Counted from the first letter of the stretch, positions 1-7,760 are shown. The stretch is 64,000 bases of DNA from Levilactobacillus tujiorum (GCF_012641185.1 NZ_JAAXLK010000013.1:18396-82395), one strand, 5' to 3'. The notes: generated by a model not told the origin, from the sequence alone. Made by a program: numbers and translations.

Positions 1-82
1 GTCGGGCATTGATTGTTTGGCAGGAATTGTCTCAGCCTTGGTTTATAAGCAGGTTAATCTCGACCTCGACTTGAAATATTGA
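1..82 (+). CDS. C-terminal end of an upstream protein (partial), possibly DUF1116/YlbE-like
   Basis: The first 82 bases are open in one frame and end with TGA at 80-82, encoding about 26 residues that finish in LDLDLKY. Only the tail is visible, so the family cannot be proven. In several bacteria carbamate kinase follows FdrA/YlbE-type (DUF1116) genes of ureide or oxamate metabolism, and the tail is compatible with that. The 35-base gap to the carbamate kinase and the absence of a terminator suggest one operon. Confidence 0.45.
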   Translation, partial: SGIDCLAGIVSALVYKQVNLDLDLKY

Positions 83-117
83 TTTGATTTTGAAACGGAA
101 GAAAGGGGGGAATCCCG

Positions 118-1059
118 ATGGCTAAAAGAGTTGTCATTGCGGTTGGTGGTAACGCGATTCTCCAACCCAAGCAAGATCCAACATTTGATGTTCAGATGAC
201 TAACGTTCAGAAGAGTGCTGAGCAAATTGCGAAGATTGAAGCCATGGATTACGAAATTGTGTTGACTCACGGTAATGGTCCTCAAGTTGGGAATATTCTC
301 CAACAGAATGAATTGGCTAAGCACACCGTCCCAGCGTTGCCACTGGATGCTTGTAACGGAGAATCCCAAGGATTTATTGGGTACATGTTGGAGCAGAGTC
401 TAAAGAACACCTTGCGACAGAATCAGTCGTCGGCTAACGTGGCCACTTTGCTAACGGAAGTGGAGGTTGACCGTGACGATCCAGCCTTCAAGAATCCTAG
501 CAAACCCATCGGTGTCTTCTACACTGAAGAGGAAGCCCAGCAGCTCCAAGCTGATAAAGGGTGGATCATGAAGGAAGATGCGGGTCGGGGTTACCGACGA
601 GTGGTGCCTTCACCGATGCCGGCTATGATTCATGGTGTTGATTCGATTAATCATTTGTTAGAACAAAACATCATCGTCATTGCTGGTGGGGGTGGCGGTA
701 TCCCAGTCTACCAGACTGAGGACGGTCTCCTCCAAGGTTTAGAGGCGGTCATTGATAAGGACCGGACTGGTCGGAAATTGGCAGAACAAGTCAATGCTGA
801 TATTTTCATGATTTTAACGGATGTCAGCAATGTTTACGTCAACTACGGCAAATCTAACCAAAAGAAACTGGAAAACATCTGCGTTAAAGAGGCGCAAAAA
901 CATCTGGACGACGGGCAATTTGCCGCCGGAAGTATGGGGCCGAAGATTGAAGCAGCGATTGCGTTCGCCAAAACCGGACGAACTGCGATTATCTGCTCCC
1001 TGGATGAGGCTGACTTAGCCTTACAGGGCAAGGCCGGAACGCGCATCAGTTACGCTTAG
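118..1059 (+). CDS. arcC: Carbamate kinase
   Basis: The 313-residue protein is the usual length for carbamate kinase, which makes ATP from carbamoyl phosphate and ADP in the cytoplasm. Visible family motifs are the N-terminal AVGGNAI nucleotide-binding segment, LTHGNGPQVGN, the IAGGGGGIPV glycine-rich loop and the C-terminal GSMGPKIEAA. The ATG start at 118 follows a GGGGGG ribosome binding site at 105-110. No arginine deiminase or ornithine carbamoyltransferase lies in the window, so a role in the standard arginine pathway is not supported here; with the PucR-type regulator and MFS gene nearby, a ureide or oxamate pathway is an alternative. That assignment is inference. Confidence 0.93.
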   Translation: MAKRVVIAVGGNAILQPKQDPTFDVQMTNVQKSAEQIAKIEAMDYEIVLTHGNGPQVGNILQQNELAKHTVPALPLDACNGESQGFIGYMLEQSLKNTLRQNQSSANVATLLTEVEVDRDDPAFKNPSKPIGVFYTEEEAQQLQADKGWIMKEDAGRGYRRVVPSPMPAMIHGVDSINHLLEQNIIVIAGGGGGIPVYQTEDGLLQGLEAVIDKDRTGRKLAEQVNADIFMILTDVSNVYVNYGKSNQKKLENICVKEAQKHLDDGQFAAGSMGPKIEAAIAFAKTGRTAIICSLDEADLALQGKAGTRISYA

Positions 1060-1126
1060 AAGCTGTTTTAATCAGGCTTAGACTTAGAGATTGATTGATG
1101 AAATTTGATCCTTGAAAGTTTGTGGT

Positions 1127-1178
1127 GATGGTCAGTGAACTTGCCGTGCAACGTGAAGTTGTAGATTGACTGACCATC
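1127..1178. repeat. Inverted repeat between arcC and adh
   Basis: A perfect 10-bp inverted repeat (GATGGTCAGT at 1127-1136 and ACTGACCATC at 1169-1178) encloses 32 bases. It could be an RNA hairpin or a regulator binding site. No U-tract follows, so it is not itself a terminator. Confidence 0.5.
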
Positions 1179-1230
1179 TCTAAATAGGACGGTGTCTGTC
1201 GGCTTCTGCGGCAGTACTGTTTTGAAAGAG

Positions 1231-1266
1231 AGATCGAACTGCCAAGTGTCTGGCGGTTCGATTTTC
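1231..1266 (+). terminator. Probable weak terminator after arcC
   Basis: An 11-bp hairpin with one mismatch (ATCGAACTGCC paired with GGCGGTTCGAT) is followed by a short TTTT. It would separate arcC from the downstream alcohol dehydrogenase. The T-tract is short, so termination may be partial. Confidence 0.45.
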
Positions 1267-1324
1267 ACCGCAATGAATTGTGAAAGACAACACAACTAGA
1301 GTTAACTTCGGGAGGTAGAATGAG

Positions 1325-2083
1325 ATGAGTCATCGTTTAGACGGAAAAGTTGCCATTGTTACGGGTGGAACCCTAGGGATTGGGTTAGCCGTTGCTGATA
1401 AGTTCGTCGCAGAAGGCGGCAAGGTCATGATTACCGGACGCCACGCGGATGTTGGCGAGAAGGCCGCTAAAAGTATCGGCGGTCCTGATGTGATTCAGTT
1501 CTTCCAGCACGATGCGACGGATGAACAAGGCTGGCTTGATTTATTTGATGCGACTGAAAAAGCTTTTGGCCCAGTGACTACGATAGTGAATAACGCCGGA
1601 ATGGCCGTTAACAAGAGTATCGAAAACACGTCAACCAAGGAATGGAAGCAACAACTGGCTGTTAACTTGGATGGGGTCTTCTATGGCACTCGGTTGGGGA
1701 TTCAACGGATGAAGAACAAGCACTTGGGCGCATCCATTATCAACATGTCTTCCATCGAAGGTTTTGTCGGCGACCCTAATCTGGGCGCTTACAATGCATC
1801 CAAGGGTGGTGTGCGGATCATGTCTAAGTCCGCAGCCGTCGACTGTGCACTGAAGGACTACGATGTCCGGGTTAATACCGTTCACCCTGGCTATATCAAG
1901 ACACCGTTAGTTGACGATCTGCCGGGTGCTGAAGCGGCGATGTCAGACCGGACAAAGACGCCGATGGGCCACATTGGTGAGCCTAACGATATTGCTTGGA
2001 TCTGTGTTTACTTAGCGTCAGATGAATCTAAGTTCGCAACTGGTTCAGAATTCGTGGTGGACGGGGGTTACACTGCTCAATAA
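1325..2083 (+). CDS. adh: R-specific alcohol dehydrogenase, SDR family (LbRADH type)
   Basis: This 252-residue short-chain dehydrogenase closely resembles, from memory, the NADP- and magnesium-dependent R-specific alcohol dehydrogenase of Lactobacillus brevis. It shows the glycine-rich cofactor loop TGGTLGIG, the NNAG motif, the catalytic Ser in NMSSIEG and the YNASK Tyr/Lys pair, and it ends in VDGGYTAQ, where the terminal Gln contributes to the Mg site in the known enzyme. It would reduce ketones to R-alcohols with NADPH. The ATG at 1325 follows GGGAGG. The next gene is another oxidoreductase, 74 bases downstream. The physiological substrate is unknown. Confidence 0.93.
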   Translation: MSHRLDGKVAIVTGGTLGIGLAVADKFVAEGGKVMITGRHADVGEKAAKSIGGPDVIQFFQHDATDEQGWLDLFDATEKAFGPVTTIVNNAGMAVNKSIENTSTKEWKQQLAVNLDGVFYGTRLGIQRMKNKHLGASIINMSSIEGFVGDPNLGAYNASKGGVRIMSKSAAVDCALKDYDVRVNTVHPGYIKTPLVDDLPGAEAAMSDRTKTPMGHIGEPNDIAWICVYLASDESKFATGSEFVVDGGYTAQ

Positions 2084-2103
2084 ACTGGCAGTGCATCGCT
2101 AAT

Positions 2104-2117
2104 TGAAAACGTATACA
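2104..2117 (+). promoter_or_regulatory. Candidate cre (CcpA) site upstream of the hydroxyacid dehydrogenase
   Basis: TGAAAACGTATACA matches the cre consensus TGWAANCGNTNWCA with one mismatch and lies 40 bases before the start at 2158. It implies carbon catabolite control, in line with two other cre-like sites around the MFS/pucR genes. Confidence 0.5.
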
Positions 2118-2157
2118 ATAGAGTTGTAAACCAAATCTTACTAGAGGAGTGATAGTC

Positions 2158-3117
2158 ATGGCTAGTGTTTTAGTAACTGCAGCAATTCCACAGTCGGCTT
2201 TGGCAATTTTAAAGGAAGCCAATTTGGATATCGATGTCTATACAGGCAGTGGATTAATCACGAAAGAAGAATTGGTCAAACGAATCGTGGGAAAGGATTA
2301 TTTGATTACGCCACTATCAACACAGGTTGACAAGGACGTGATTGATGCCGATCCTAACCTGAAGATTATTGCCAACTACGGTGCGGGCTTTAATAATATT
2401 GACGCGGCGTATGCTCGGCAAAAGGGGATTCCTGTCACCAACACACCAGAAGTTTCGACCGTTTCAACCGCTGAAGTGACGACGGGGCTGATGATTACGT
2501 TAGCCCACCGGATGGTTGAAGGCGATAAGTTGATGCGGACGAAGGGCTTCGATGGTTGGTCACCACTCTTCTTCTTAGGCCATGAACTCTCTGGTAAGAC
2601 CTTAGGGATTGTCGGTATGGGGCAAATTGGTCAAGCCGTTGCCAAGCGGATGAAGGCGTTCGATATGAACATCATCTACTCGCAACGGACCCAGCTTGAT
2701 CCAGAAGTGGAAGCGCAGTTTGGGGCTAAATTTGTCAGCTTGGAAGAGTTGATTAAAACCAGCGATGTGCTGAGCTTGCACTGCCCACTGAACGACAAGA
2801 CCCACCACATGATTGGTGCACCAGAATTCAAGCAGATGAAGTCATCTGCCTACTTGATTAATGCCGCACGGGGACCAGTCATTGATGAGGCTGCTTTACT
2901 CGAGGCGTTGAAGGCCGGCGAATTGGCTGGCGCAGCGTTGGATGTTTACGAAGCAGAACCTAACGTTGATGATGGTTTCAAGGCATTGGACAATGTCATT
3001 TTGACGCCCCATGTAGGGAACGCCACCGTCGAAGCACGGGACGCGATGGCTGCGATCGTTGCCAAGAATACCGTTCGGGTTGATCAAGGACAAGAACCAC
3101 TGCACATCGTTAATTAG
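2158..3117 (+). CDS. D-2-hydroxyacid dehydrogenase (glyoxylate reductase / PGDH-like)
   Basis: The protein of about 319 residues is an NAD(P)-dependent D-isomer-specific 2-hydroxyacid dehydrogenase. It carries the Rossmann motif GMGQIGQ, the substrate-binding NYGAGFNNID segment, and the catalytic Arg (NAARGPVIDE), Glu (DVYEAEP) and His (LTPHVGN). I chose the ATG at 2158 because GAGGA lies just before it; an in-frame GTG at 2149 overlaps that ribosome binding site. It probably reduces a 2-oxoacid such as glyoxylate or hydroxypyruvate; the exact substrate cannot be read. A candidate cre site precedes it and a strong terminator follows. Confidence 0.88.
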   Translation: MASVLVTAAIPQSALAILKEANLDIDVYTGSGLITKEELVKRIVGKDYLITPLSTQVDKDVIDADPNLKIIANYGAGFNNIDAAYARQKGIPVTNTPEVSTVSTAEVTTGLMITLAHRMVEGDKLMRTKGFDGWSPLFFLGHELSGKTLGIVGMGQIGQAVAKRMKAFDMNIIYSQRTQLDPEVEAQFGAKFVSLEELIKTSDVLSLHCPLNDKTHHMIGAPEFKQMKSSAYLINAARGPVIDEAALLEALKAGELAGAALDVYEAEPNVDDGFKALDNVILTPHVGNATVEARDAMAAIVAKNTVRVDQGQEPLHIVN

Positions 3118-3152
3118 AACCACCTTCATATTATGACTAGAGAATAGTTTTG

Positions 3153-3190
3153 ACGGGATCAGCTCAGACATGGGTTGGTCCCGTTTTTTT
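3153..3190 (+). terminator. Rho-independent terminator after the hydroxyacid dehydrogenase
   Basis: The hairpin ACGGGATCA / TGGTCCCGT is followed by seven T residues. It ends the arcC-adh-dehydrogenase segment. Confidence 0.85.
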
Positions 3191-3257
3191 GGTGTGATCA
3201 GTAATTTTGTTGGAAAAGGTTGCCCTGCCTTGTGCCAACCTGAATTTTGGGTTTTAG

Positions 3258-3400
3258 CCGTCACCTGTGGCTGCCAGAGATTTTGGCTACTATGGAGACC
3301 GCCTGCAGCTGGATAAGCGGTCTGCTGGCGCGGTGGCCAAGGAAACATCGGCTAACACCACGGTCACTGCTGCCGCCATCTCTGGCCTTCTTCGGTTATG
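3258..3400 (-). repeat. Structured intergenic repeat, copy C
   Basis: This non-coding segment matches the reverse complement of the repeat at 49,483-49,660. Shared blocks include GTCACCT, GGCTGYCAGAGATT, ATCGGCTAACACC and the ending TCTGRCCTYCTYCGGTTA. The ends pair as GCCAGAGAT with ATCTCTGGC, the position where the 49-kb copy has GTCAGAG with CTCTGAC. It lies between a terminator and a candidate small RNA gene. An 80-codon frame here has no ribosome binding site and is not called. Confidence 0.65.
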
Positions 3401-3498
3401 TGAACAATGGTAATCTCTGGATAATGGGTATCCTCCATTCCTGCCAAAAGTGTTCAGCGGCTAGTAAAGCAAAAAGACATAACAGTTAAAGGACACGC

Positions 3499-3556
3499 AA
3501 AAAAGGGAGCAGCCACCACTGCTCCCTCACACGACACCACACTAGACTTGCGGTTA
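3499..3556 (-). ncRNA. Candidate small RNA of about 58 nt with its own promoter and terminator
   Basis: On the minus strand a consensus promoter (TTGTCC, 17-base spacer, TATAAT; 3563-3591) would start a transcript near 3556. This ends at a strong terminator, a perfect GGGAGCAG/CTGCTCCC hairpin followed by TTTTTT at 3499-3526. No open reading frame or ribosome binding site fits in the interval and no minus-strand gene lies downstream before the oppositely oriented dehydrogenase. The unit therefore looks like an independent small RNA or an orphan leader. A cre-like site overlaps its -35 box. Confidence 0.55.
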
Positions 3557-3562
3557 CCCCAT

Positions 3563-3591
3563 ATTATACGCCGGGTGGTCATTGGGGACAA
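3563..3591 (-). promoter_or_regulatory. Promoter of the candidate small RNA
   Basis: The -10 box TATAAT is at 3563-3568 and the -35 box TTGTCC at 3586-3591, with an exact 17-base spacer on the minus strand. Confidence 0.6.
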
Positions 3592-3599
3592 CGCTTTCA
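3586..3599 (-). promoter_or_regulatory. Candidate cre site overlapping the small-RNA -35 box
   Basis: TGAAAGCGTTGTCC on the minus strand matches the cre consensus at all but the last position and covers the -35 hexamer. CcpA binding here would be expected to block transcription of the small RNA when preferred sugars are present. Confidence 0.5.
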
Positions 3600-3626
3600 C
3601 TAATGATTTAATAATCTAAACGAATA

Positions 3627-3681
3627 CAAAAAAGAAGCAGTCCGACGGTCGTTAATTAGGCGACCACTGCTTCTTCTTCGC
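3627..3681 (-). terminator. Terminator of the crcB pair
   Basis: On the minus strand GAAGCAGTGGTCG pairs with CGACC-GACTGCTTC around a short loop and is followed by TTTTTT. It ends the transcript of the two crcB genes. Confidence 0.8.
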
Positions 3682-3753
3682 GTACGGTAAAACCGCACCT
3701 AGACTCGCGAATAACTTAATACTGCCTGATTACTTGGTGATCGGCAAGCCAAT

Positions 3754-4107
3754 TTAAATGACCAGTTCATAACCCACAAAGGCACTGACGACGCCCAGTG
3801 TGGCGGATAGCATCAGATAACTCATAGCGGTAATGGGTTTGTGATCAATCAGCTTGATAAAGTCGTTGGTAAACGTAGAAAAGGTGGAAAACCCTCCCAG
3901 AAAGCCACTGGCAACCTGGAAGAGTAGCGCGGTCGGTGCAAGTAACCCCGTTGCAATTCCTAGTAGACTGGAACCTAAGATATTGATGGACACCGTTGCT
4001 ACGGGAAAGTGGGTTGGGGGGATGAGTAAGTCAGTGACGTAGCCCACGGTGAAACGCGTGAGCGCCCCGCAACTACCCGCTAAACAAATGTAGAGGATCG
4101 CCAACAT
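3754..4107 (-). CDS. crcB: Fluoride channel subunit CrcB/Fluc
   Basis: This 117-residue membrane protein has four predicted membrane segments and the Fluc signature GGFSTFSTF. Fluc channels export fluoride passively and act as antiparallel dimers. The start at 4107 follows an AAGGGGCG ribosome binding site, and the gene begins only four bases after the stop of the second crcB gene. Two adjacent different crcB genes, as here, usually encode a heterodimeric channel. Confidence 0.92.
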   Translation of the reverse strand: MLAILYICLAGSCGALTRFTVGYVTDLLIPPTHFPVATVSINILGSSLLGIATGLLAPTALLFQVASGFLGGFSTFSTFTNDFIKLIDHKPITAMSYLMLSATLGVVSAFVGYELVI

Positions 4108-4111
4108 GCCG

Positions 4112-4486
4112 TCACGCCCCTTCAGTCACACGAGCACTTGAACGAAAGCCTAAAACAGCGGCGCCACAACCGAGTAGCAGGCTGGCCAACCAGTAGGTGA
4201 GTGCAAGACCCATGGCCCCCTGCTGTAGGAGGTGGACAACGTCCATTGAGAAGGTTGAAAAGGTCGTGAAGCTACCGACTAGACCGACAGTCAGACCGGC
4301 CATAGCTGCCTCTGAGAGGGGAATGAGCGTGGGGAGTGATTTGGAGATAAACGCCAGTAGAAAAGATCCGGCCACGTTGATCAAGAGAATGGTGGTCAAG
4401 TGATGGCTAGTCATCGCCGTCAAGCCTAGCCGTAAGAGACTGCCACAAAAGGCAAAAACAAAAATATAGCTGATTTTTTTGAACAC
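4112..4486 (-). CDS. crcB: Fluoride channel subunit CrcB/Fluc, second paralogue
   Basis: The 124-residue protein has four hydrophobic segments and the Fluc signature GSFTTFSTF. It starts with GTG at 4486, eight bases after GGAGG. It is the first gene of the pair and probably forms a heterodimeric fluoride channel with the downstream subunit. I looked for a fluoride riboswitch in its leader and did not recognise one; a long hairpin is present instead. Confidence 0.92.
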   Translation of the reverse strand: MFKKISYIFVFAFCGSLLRLGLTAMTSHHLTTILLINVAGSFLLAFISKSLPTLIPLSEAAMAGLTVGLVGSFTTFSTFSMDVVHLLQQGAMGLALTYWLASLLLGCGAAVLGFRSSARVTEGA

Positions 4487-4518
4487 ACCGAAGACCTCCA
4501 GTCAGGTGGGCGTAAGAA

Positions 4519-4595
4519 TTAAACACCCATAGTCGTTGCCACTCACGATCGGTGATGCAATCTGGCAGTGAGTAGCAAGGACTATGGGTGTTTAA
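4519..4595 (-). repeat. Long imperfect palindrome between the MFS gene and crcB
   Basis: Arms of 28 bases (4519-4546 and 4568-4595) match at 26 positions when reverse complemented, around a loop of about 21 bases. As RNA on the minus strand it forms a very stable hairpin after the MFS gene stop, followed only by the weak tract TTTAATTCTT. It may terminate the MFS transcript, control crcB expression, or be a small palindromic mobile repeat. Confidence 0.6.
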
Positions 4596-4641
4596 CGGAA
4601 ACTATTCGATTGTTAAGATTGAAATTAGCGGAGGACTGAGC

Positions 4642-5892
4642 TTAGGCTTGTTTCTTACGCAAGTTAGCGAGTAAGAATAGCACCGTACCCACTGCTAGTA
4701 GGATGATGGCAATGTAGAAGCCTAAGACCTTGGAACCAGTGGCATCGGAGATACTCCCAGTTAGGGCAGGGGCGATGATTGAAGACATCATTCCGAAGAA
4801 GTTGAAGACACCTAAGGTTGTGCCGACACCGACAGCGGGGGCATTTTCACCAAGCCAAGAAATGATGATGGGTTCAACCGCTAGTTTACCCAGGAATCCG
4901 TATAGGATCAGTGCGGTCAGTAAGAAGGCCGAAGTGGTCGCCTGGACGGTTAATAGCAGCATGGCCGCGGAGAGCAATTCCAAAACCACGATGAACTGAA
5001 TCTTTTTAGTTAAGTATTTATCAGCCAACTTACTGAAGAAAAGGGCGCCGGGGATGGATGCGAAGGCCACCAGAGAGGATGAAAAACCAATGGCGGCACC
5101 GTGGAAGCCCCGTTCTGTTGCTAGGAAGTTAGGAAGCCACGTTACGATCATGTAGTAGGCGTAGCAGGTAGCGAAGTACAGGATGTAGGCGAAGAGCATC
5201 TTAGGTTGAAAGAGGGTGGTCAAGGAGACTTTTTCTTTGACCTTAGGGGTTTCAGCCTTAGCCGCTTCTTCGGCAGCCTGAATATTCACGATGTCGTCTT
5301 TGTTACTTTTAATAATGGCTTGAAATGCGATGACCATGCAGACAATCATGACAATTGTGATGTACATCATCGTTTGCCAAGGCATGCCTTGTTGGGCAAC
5401 TAGGAAGCTGGAGAGGATCATCCCCAGGCCAGAACCGACGGCGGAACCACTGTTCACGATGGCCGTAGAGAAACTCTTTTTATTGGCGGGGATATTTTGC
5501 GAGGTCAGAGAATAAGCTGAGCCGTAGAAGGACCCACAGCCCAAGCCGGCTAGTACGGACCCGACGTAAATCATTTGAATGGAGCTGGCCATGGCTACGA
5601 TTAAAGCAGCGATGGCGAATAAAATAAATCCGGGAATCAAGACCCGCTTCTTCCCGATCTTATCGACTAGGAACCCCGCGGGAATTTGCATGATGACATA
5701 ACCAAGAAAATAAAAGCTAGAAATTGATCCCAAGGCAGTATCGGATACCCCACCGCCGAGTGATGAACGGATTTGGGGGTAAACCGGTGCAAGGGCAGAA
5801 CGGTAAATCCAAATGGTAATCCAGCCAGCACAGAGTAAGATGACAATCTTCTTCCAATAGGCCATACCTGATTTTTCTGTAACTTTGTCCAT
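4642..5892 (-). CDS. MFS transporter, possible carboxylate or ureide porter
   Basis: The 416-residue protein has about twelve membrane segments and an MFS loop motif (GFLVDKIGKKRV). I place the start at the ATG at 5892 because GGAGG precedes it by eight bases; an upstream in-frame start to 5955 has no such support. A perfect cre palindrome lies 26 bases upstream, so expression is probably CcpA-controlled. It is divergent from a PucR-family regulator, which suggests local control. Substrate unknown; an organic acid or ureide is an inference from the neighbours. Confidence 0.82.
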   Translation of the reverse strand: MDKVTEKSGMAYWKKIVILLCAGWITIWIYRSALAPVYPQIRSSLGGGVSDTALGSISSFYFLGYVIMQIPAGFLVDKIGKKRVLIPGFILFAIAALIVAMASSIQMIYVGSVLAGLGCGSFYGSAYSLTSQNIPANKKSFSTAIVNSGSAVGSGLGMILSSFLVAQQGMPWQTMMYITIVMIVCMVIAFQAIIKSNKDDIVNIQAAEEAAKAETPKVKEKVSLTTLFQPKMLFAYILYFATCYAYYMIVTWLPNFLATERGFHGAAIGFSSSLVAFASIPGALFFSKLADKYLTKKIQFIVVLELLSAAMLLLTVQATTSAFLLTALILYGFLGKLAVEPIIISWLGENAPAVGVGTTLGVFNFFGMMSSIIAPALTGSISDATGSKVLGFYIAIILLAVGTVLFLLANLRKKQA

Positions 5893-5918
5893 GATAAGTC
5901 CTCCAATTTCACCATATA

Positions 5919-5932
5919 TGTAAACGCTTACA
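5919..5932. promoter_or_regulatory. Perfect cre (CcpA) palindrome in the MFS/pucR divergent region
   Basis: TGTAAACGCTTACA fits the cre consensus at every position and is fully palindromic. It lies just upstream of the MFS ribosome binding site, where CcpA could act as a roadblock or repressor. Confidence 0.8.
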
Positions 5933-6033
5933 GTGATAATTATAAGGAGATTCACAAGAAATTCATTGCATACTCTGCACCATAAATTAATGATATTTGT
6001 CTATTTTAGCCAAATGTGTTTTAATTGGATAAA

Positions 6034-6047
6034 TGAAAGCGCTAACT
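6034..6047. promoter_or_regulatory. Second cre-like site, before pucR
   Basis: TGAAAGCGCTAACT matches cre at 13 of 14 positions and lies nine bases before the AGGAGG of the regulator gene. Both divergent genes therefore appear to be under carbon catabolite control. Confidence 0.6.
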
Positions 6048-6070
6048 TTTATTTGAGGAGGTTAACTAAA

Positions 6071-7714
6071 GTGAGCACGTTAAAGGAGTTACTGAGCTTG
6101 CCGCGTTTTTCTGATTTGGAGGTCATGTCGATTCACAAAGACATGGATCGCCCAGTCGAAAGCGTTGAAATTACGGAAACGCCCGATGTCGCTAATTTTA
6201 TTCCCGAACATGTCATTATCTTAACGACGGCGATGGTTTTCCGGAATGGTCAGGAGAAGCTAAAGCCGTTTCTAGCCTCGTTGAAACAGCAGCATGTGAC
6301 TGCTCTGGGGATCAAGGTCGGCCGATTCATTGAAGCGATTGATCCGGCAGTGGTCAAGTACGCCACGGAGATTGACTTACCACTCATTAAGATCCCAAGT
6401 GGCCAACCACTGGGTGGGCTACTTTATCAAATGCAGAGTTACTTATGGGATACTAAGACTGAACAACTTACATATGCGTTAGACATTCAAAAGAGTTTTT
6501 CCAATTTATTGATGCACGATGTCAGCAATGGCCGTTTTATTGCGGAATTGGGAAAGATTATTAATGCGCCGGTGATTCTGCTTAATCCTTGGCATAAGGT
6601 GATTGGAAATTCGCAGTTTTTCTCAGGATCTGATTATCCGGCGTCATTTTATACAGAACAGTTAACGACTCAGGATTACGAGAAAATTAATGAGGGTAAG
6701 AGCACTCTTTTAATTAAGGGAGTTAAGGATGAAAAGATTCAAGTCTTGGGATATCCGGTTAAAGTGGCCAATCATTTTCCGTATTATTTGGTGATCTTAA
6801 GACCAGAACAGATCCCTTACCCAATTTCAGAATTTGCAATTGAGCAGGCGGTTCTGGTGTTAACGTTTATTCTCTATAAGAATCAAAAGGTACAGGAATT
6901 CTTTGATCTTATGAAAAGTGATTTCCTATCTCAATTAGTTAAAGCCAAGACAGAACAGAGTAATGAAAATCGGGATTGGATTGATCTAGGAGAAAATTAT
7001 GGATTGGTTCAGAGTGACTATTACCGGATTGCTTTGGTTTATTGTGTACCCAATGAAAAAAATAAGAACCAAATTTTTTATCGTAAGGAAGAAGCAGAAG
7101 TTGCTAATAACTGGTTACAAGAGCAGTTACCGGTGAAGATTCGCGATGTCGTGACTTTTAAGGTGAAGAACAGCAATGATATTGCGTTGTTGTTCCAATC
7201 AAAAGAGGTTGGGTTTGAACGGACGGTCAAAACTTTAATTAAGAGTCTAAGGAAAGAACTGGACATTAATTTAAGCTTTTCATTTGGGAACCCTTACGAT
7301 GAAATTGAAGAAATCTCGAGTTCGTACATTGAGGCTAAATTAGCATTAGACGAGGTTAAACAACAGGAAGATCCCGATATGATGAATTACTATCATCCGC
7401 GCGGCCTGATCAGTCTGTTTGAAGGGGCCAATGATGAAGATATTCACTATTATTGTGAAAAAGTTTTAAAGGACTTGGCGTATCCAACCGATCCTTCAAC
7501 GATTGATTTACGTAAAACCCTGCAGTATTACTTGGACTATAATTGCGAAATTACAAAGACAGCTAATACCTTGTATCTCCACCGCAACACGATCAAGTAT
7601 CGGATTAAACAGTGTGAAAAGATTTTGGGGCAGTCGGTTAAGAATCCGCAGACGAGTTTGAATTTGCGGTTAGCCTTGGAATTATCGAAGTCGGAAGAGA
7701 CTACGACAGTTTAA
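6071..7714 (+). CDS. PucR/CdaR-family transcriptional regulator
   Basis: The 547-residue protein has an N-terminal PucR ligand domain (residues ~8-120), a central degenerate GGDEF-like region (~290-420) and a C-terminal PucR-type helix-turn-helix (YLDYNCEITKTANTLYLHRN). Such regulators control purine, ureide, sugar-acid or amino-acid catabolism. The start is GTG at 6071, nine bases after AGGAGG; the frame is open upstream to 5933 without support. It is divergent from the MFS transporter gene and is the most likely local regulator of that transporter and perhaps of the carbamate kinase locus. Confidence 0.88.
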   Translation: MSTLKELLSLPRFSDLEVMSIHKDMDRPVESVEITETPDVANFIPEHVIILTTAMVFRNGQEKLKPFLASLKQQHVTALGIKVGRFIEAIDPAVVKYATEIDLPLIKIPSGQPLGGLLYQMQSYLWDTKTEQLTYALDIQKSFSNLLMHDVSNGRFIAELGKIINAPVILLNPWHKVIGNSQFFSGSDYPASFYTEQLTTQDYEKINEGKSTLLIKGVKDEKIQVLGYPVKVANHFPYYLVILRPEQIPYPISEFAIEQAVLVLTFILYKNQKVQEFFDLMKSDFLSQLVKAKTEQSNENRDWIDLGENYGLVQSDYYRIALVYCVPNEKNKNQIFYRKEEAEVANNWLQEQLPVKIRDVVTFKVKNSNDIALLFQSKEVGFERTVKTLIKSLRKELDINLSFSFGNPYDEIEEISSSYIEAKLALDEVKQQEDPDMMNYYHPRGLISLFEGANDEDIHYYCEKVLKDLAYPTDPSTIDLRKTLQYYLDYNCEITKTANTLYLHRNTIKYRIKQCEKILGQSVKNPQTSLNLRLALELSKSEETTTV

Positions 7715-7728
7715 ACGTAAATGACAAT

Positions 7729-7760
7729 AAAGGACCTGAGAAAAATCCCAGGTCCTTTTA
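7729..7760. terminator. Bidirectional terminator between pucR and the SDR gene
   Basis: AAAGGACCTG pairs with CAGGTCCTTT around a nine-base loop, with T-rich tails on both strands. It separates two convergent genes. Confidence 0.85.

Noticed and set aside
1068..1295. 75-codon minus-strand frame between arcC and adh
   Set aside because: It has no ribosome binding site, overlaps an inverted repeat and a terminator-like hairpin, and shows no recognisable domain.
3247..3489. 80-codon plus-strand frame at 3.3 kb
   Set aside because: No ribosome binding site; the frame is a by-product of the structured repeat copy C.
4487..4520. Fluoride riboswitch upstream of crcB
   Set aside because: I looked for the crcB-motif core in the leader and did not find it; only a long hairpin is present.
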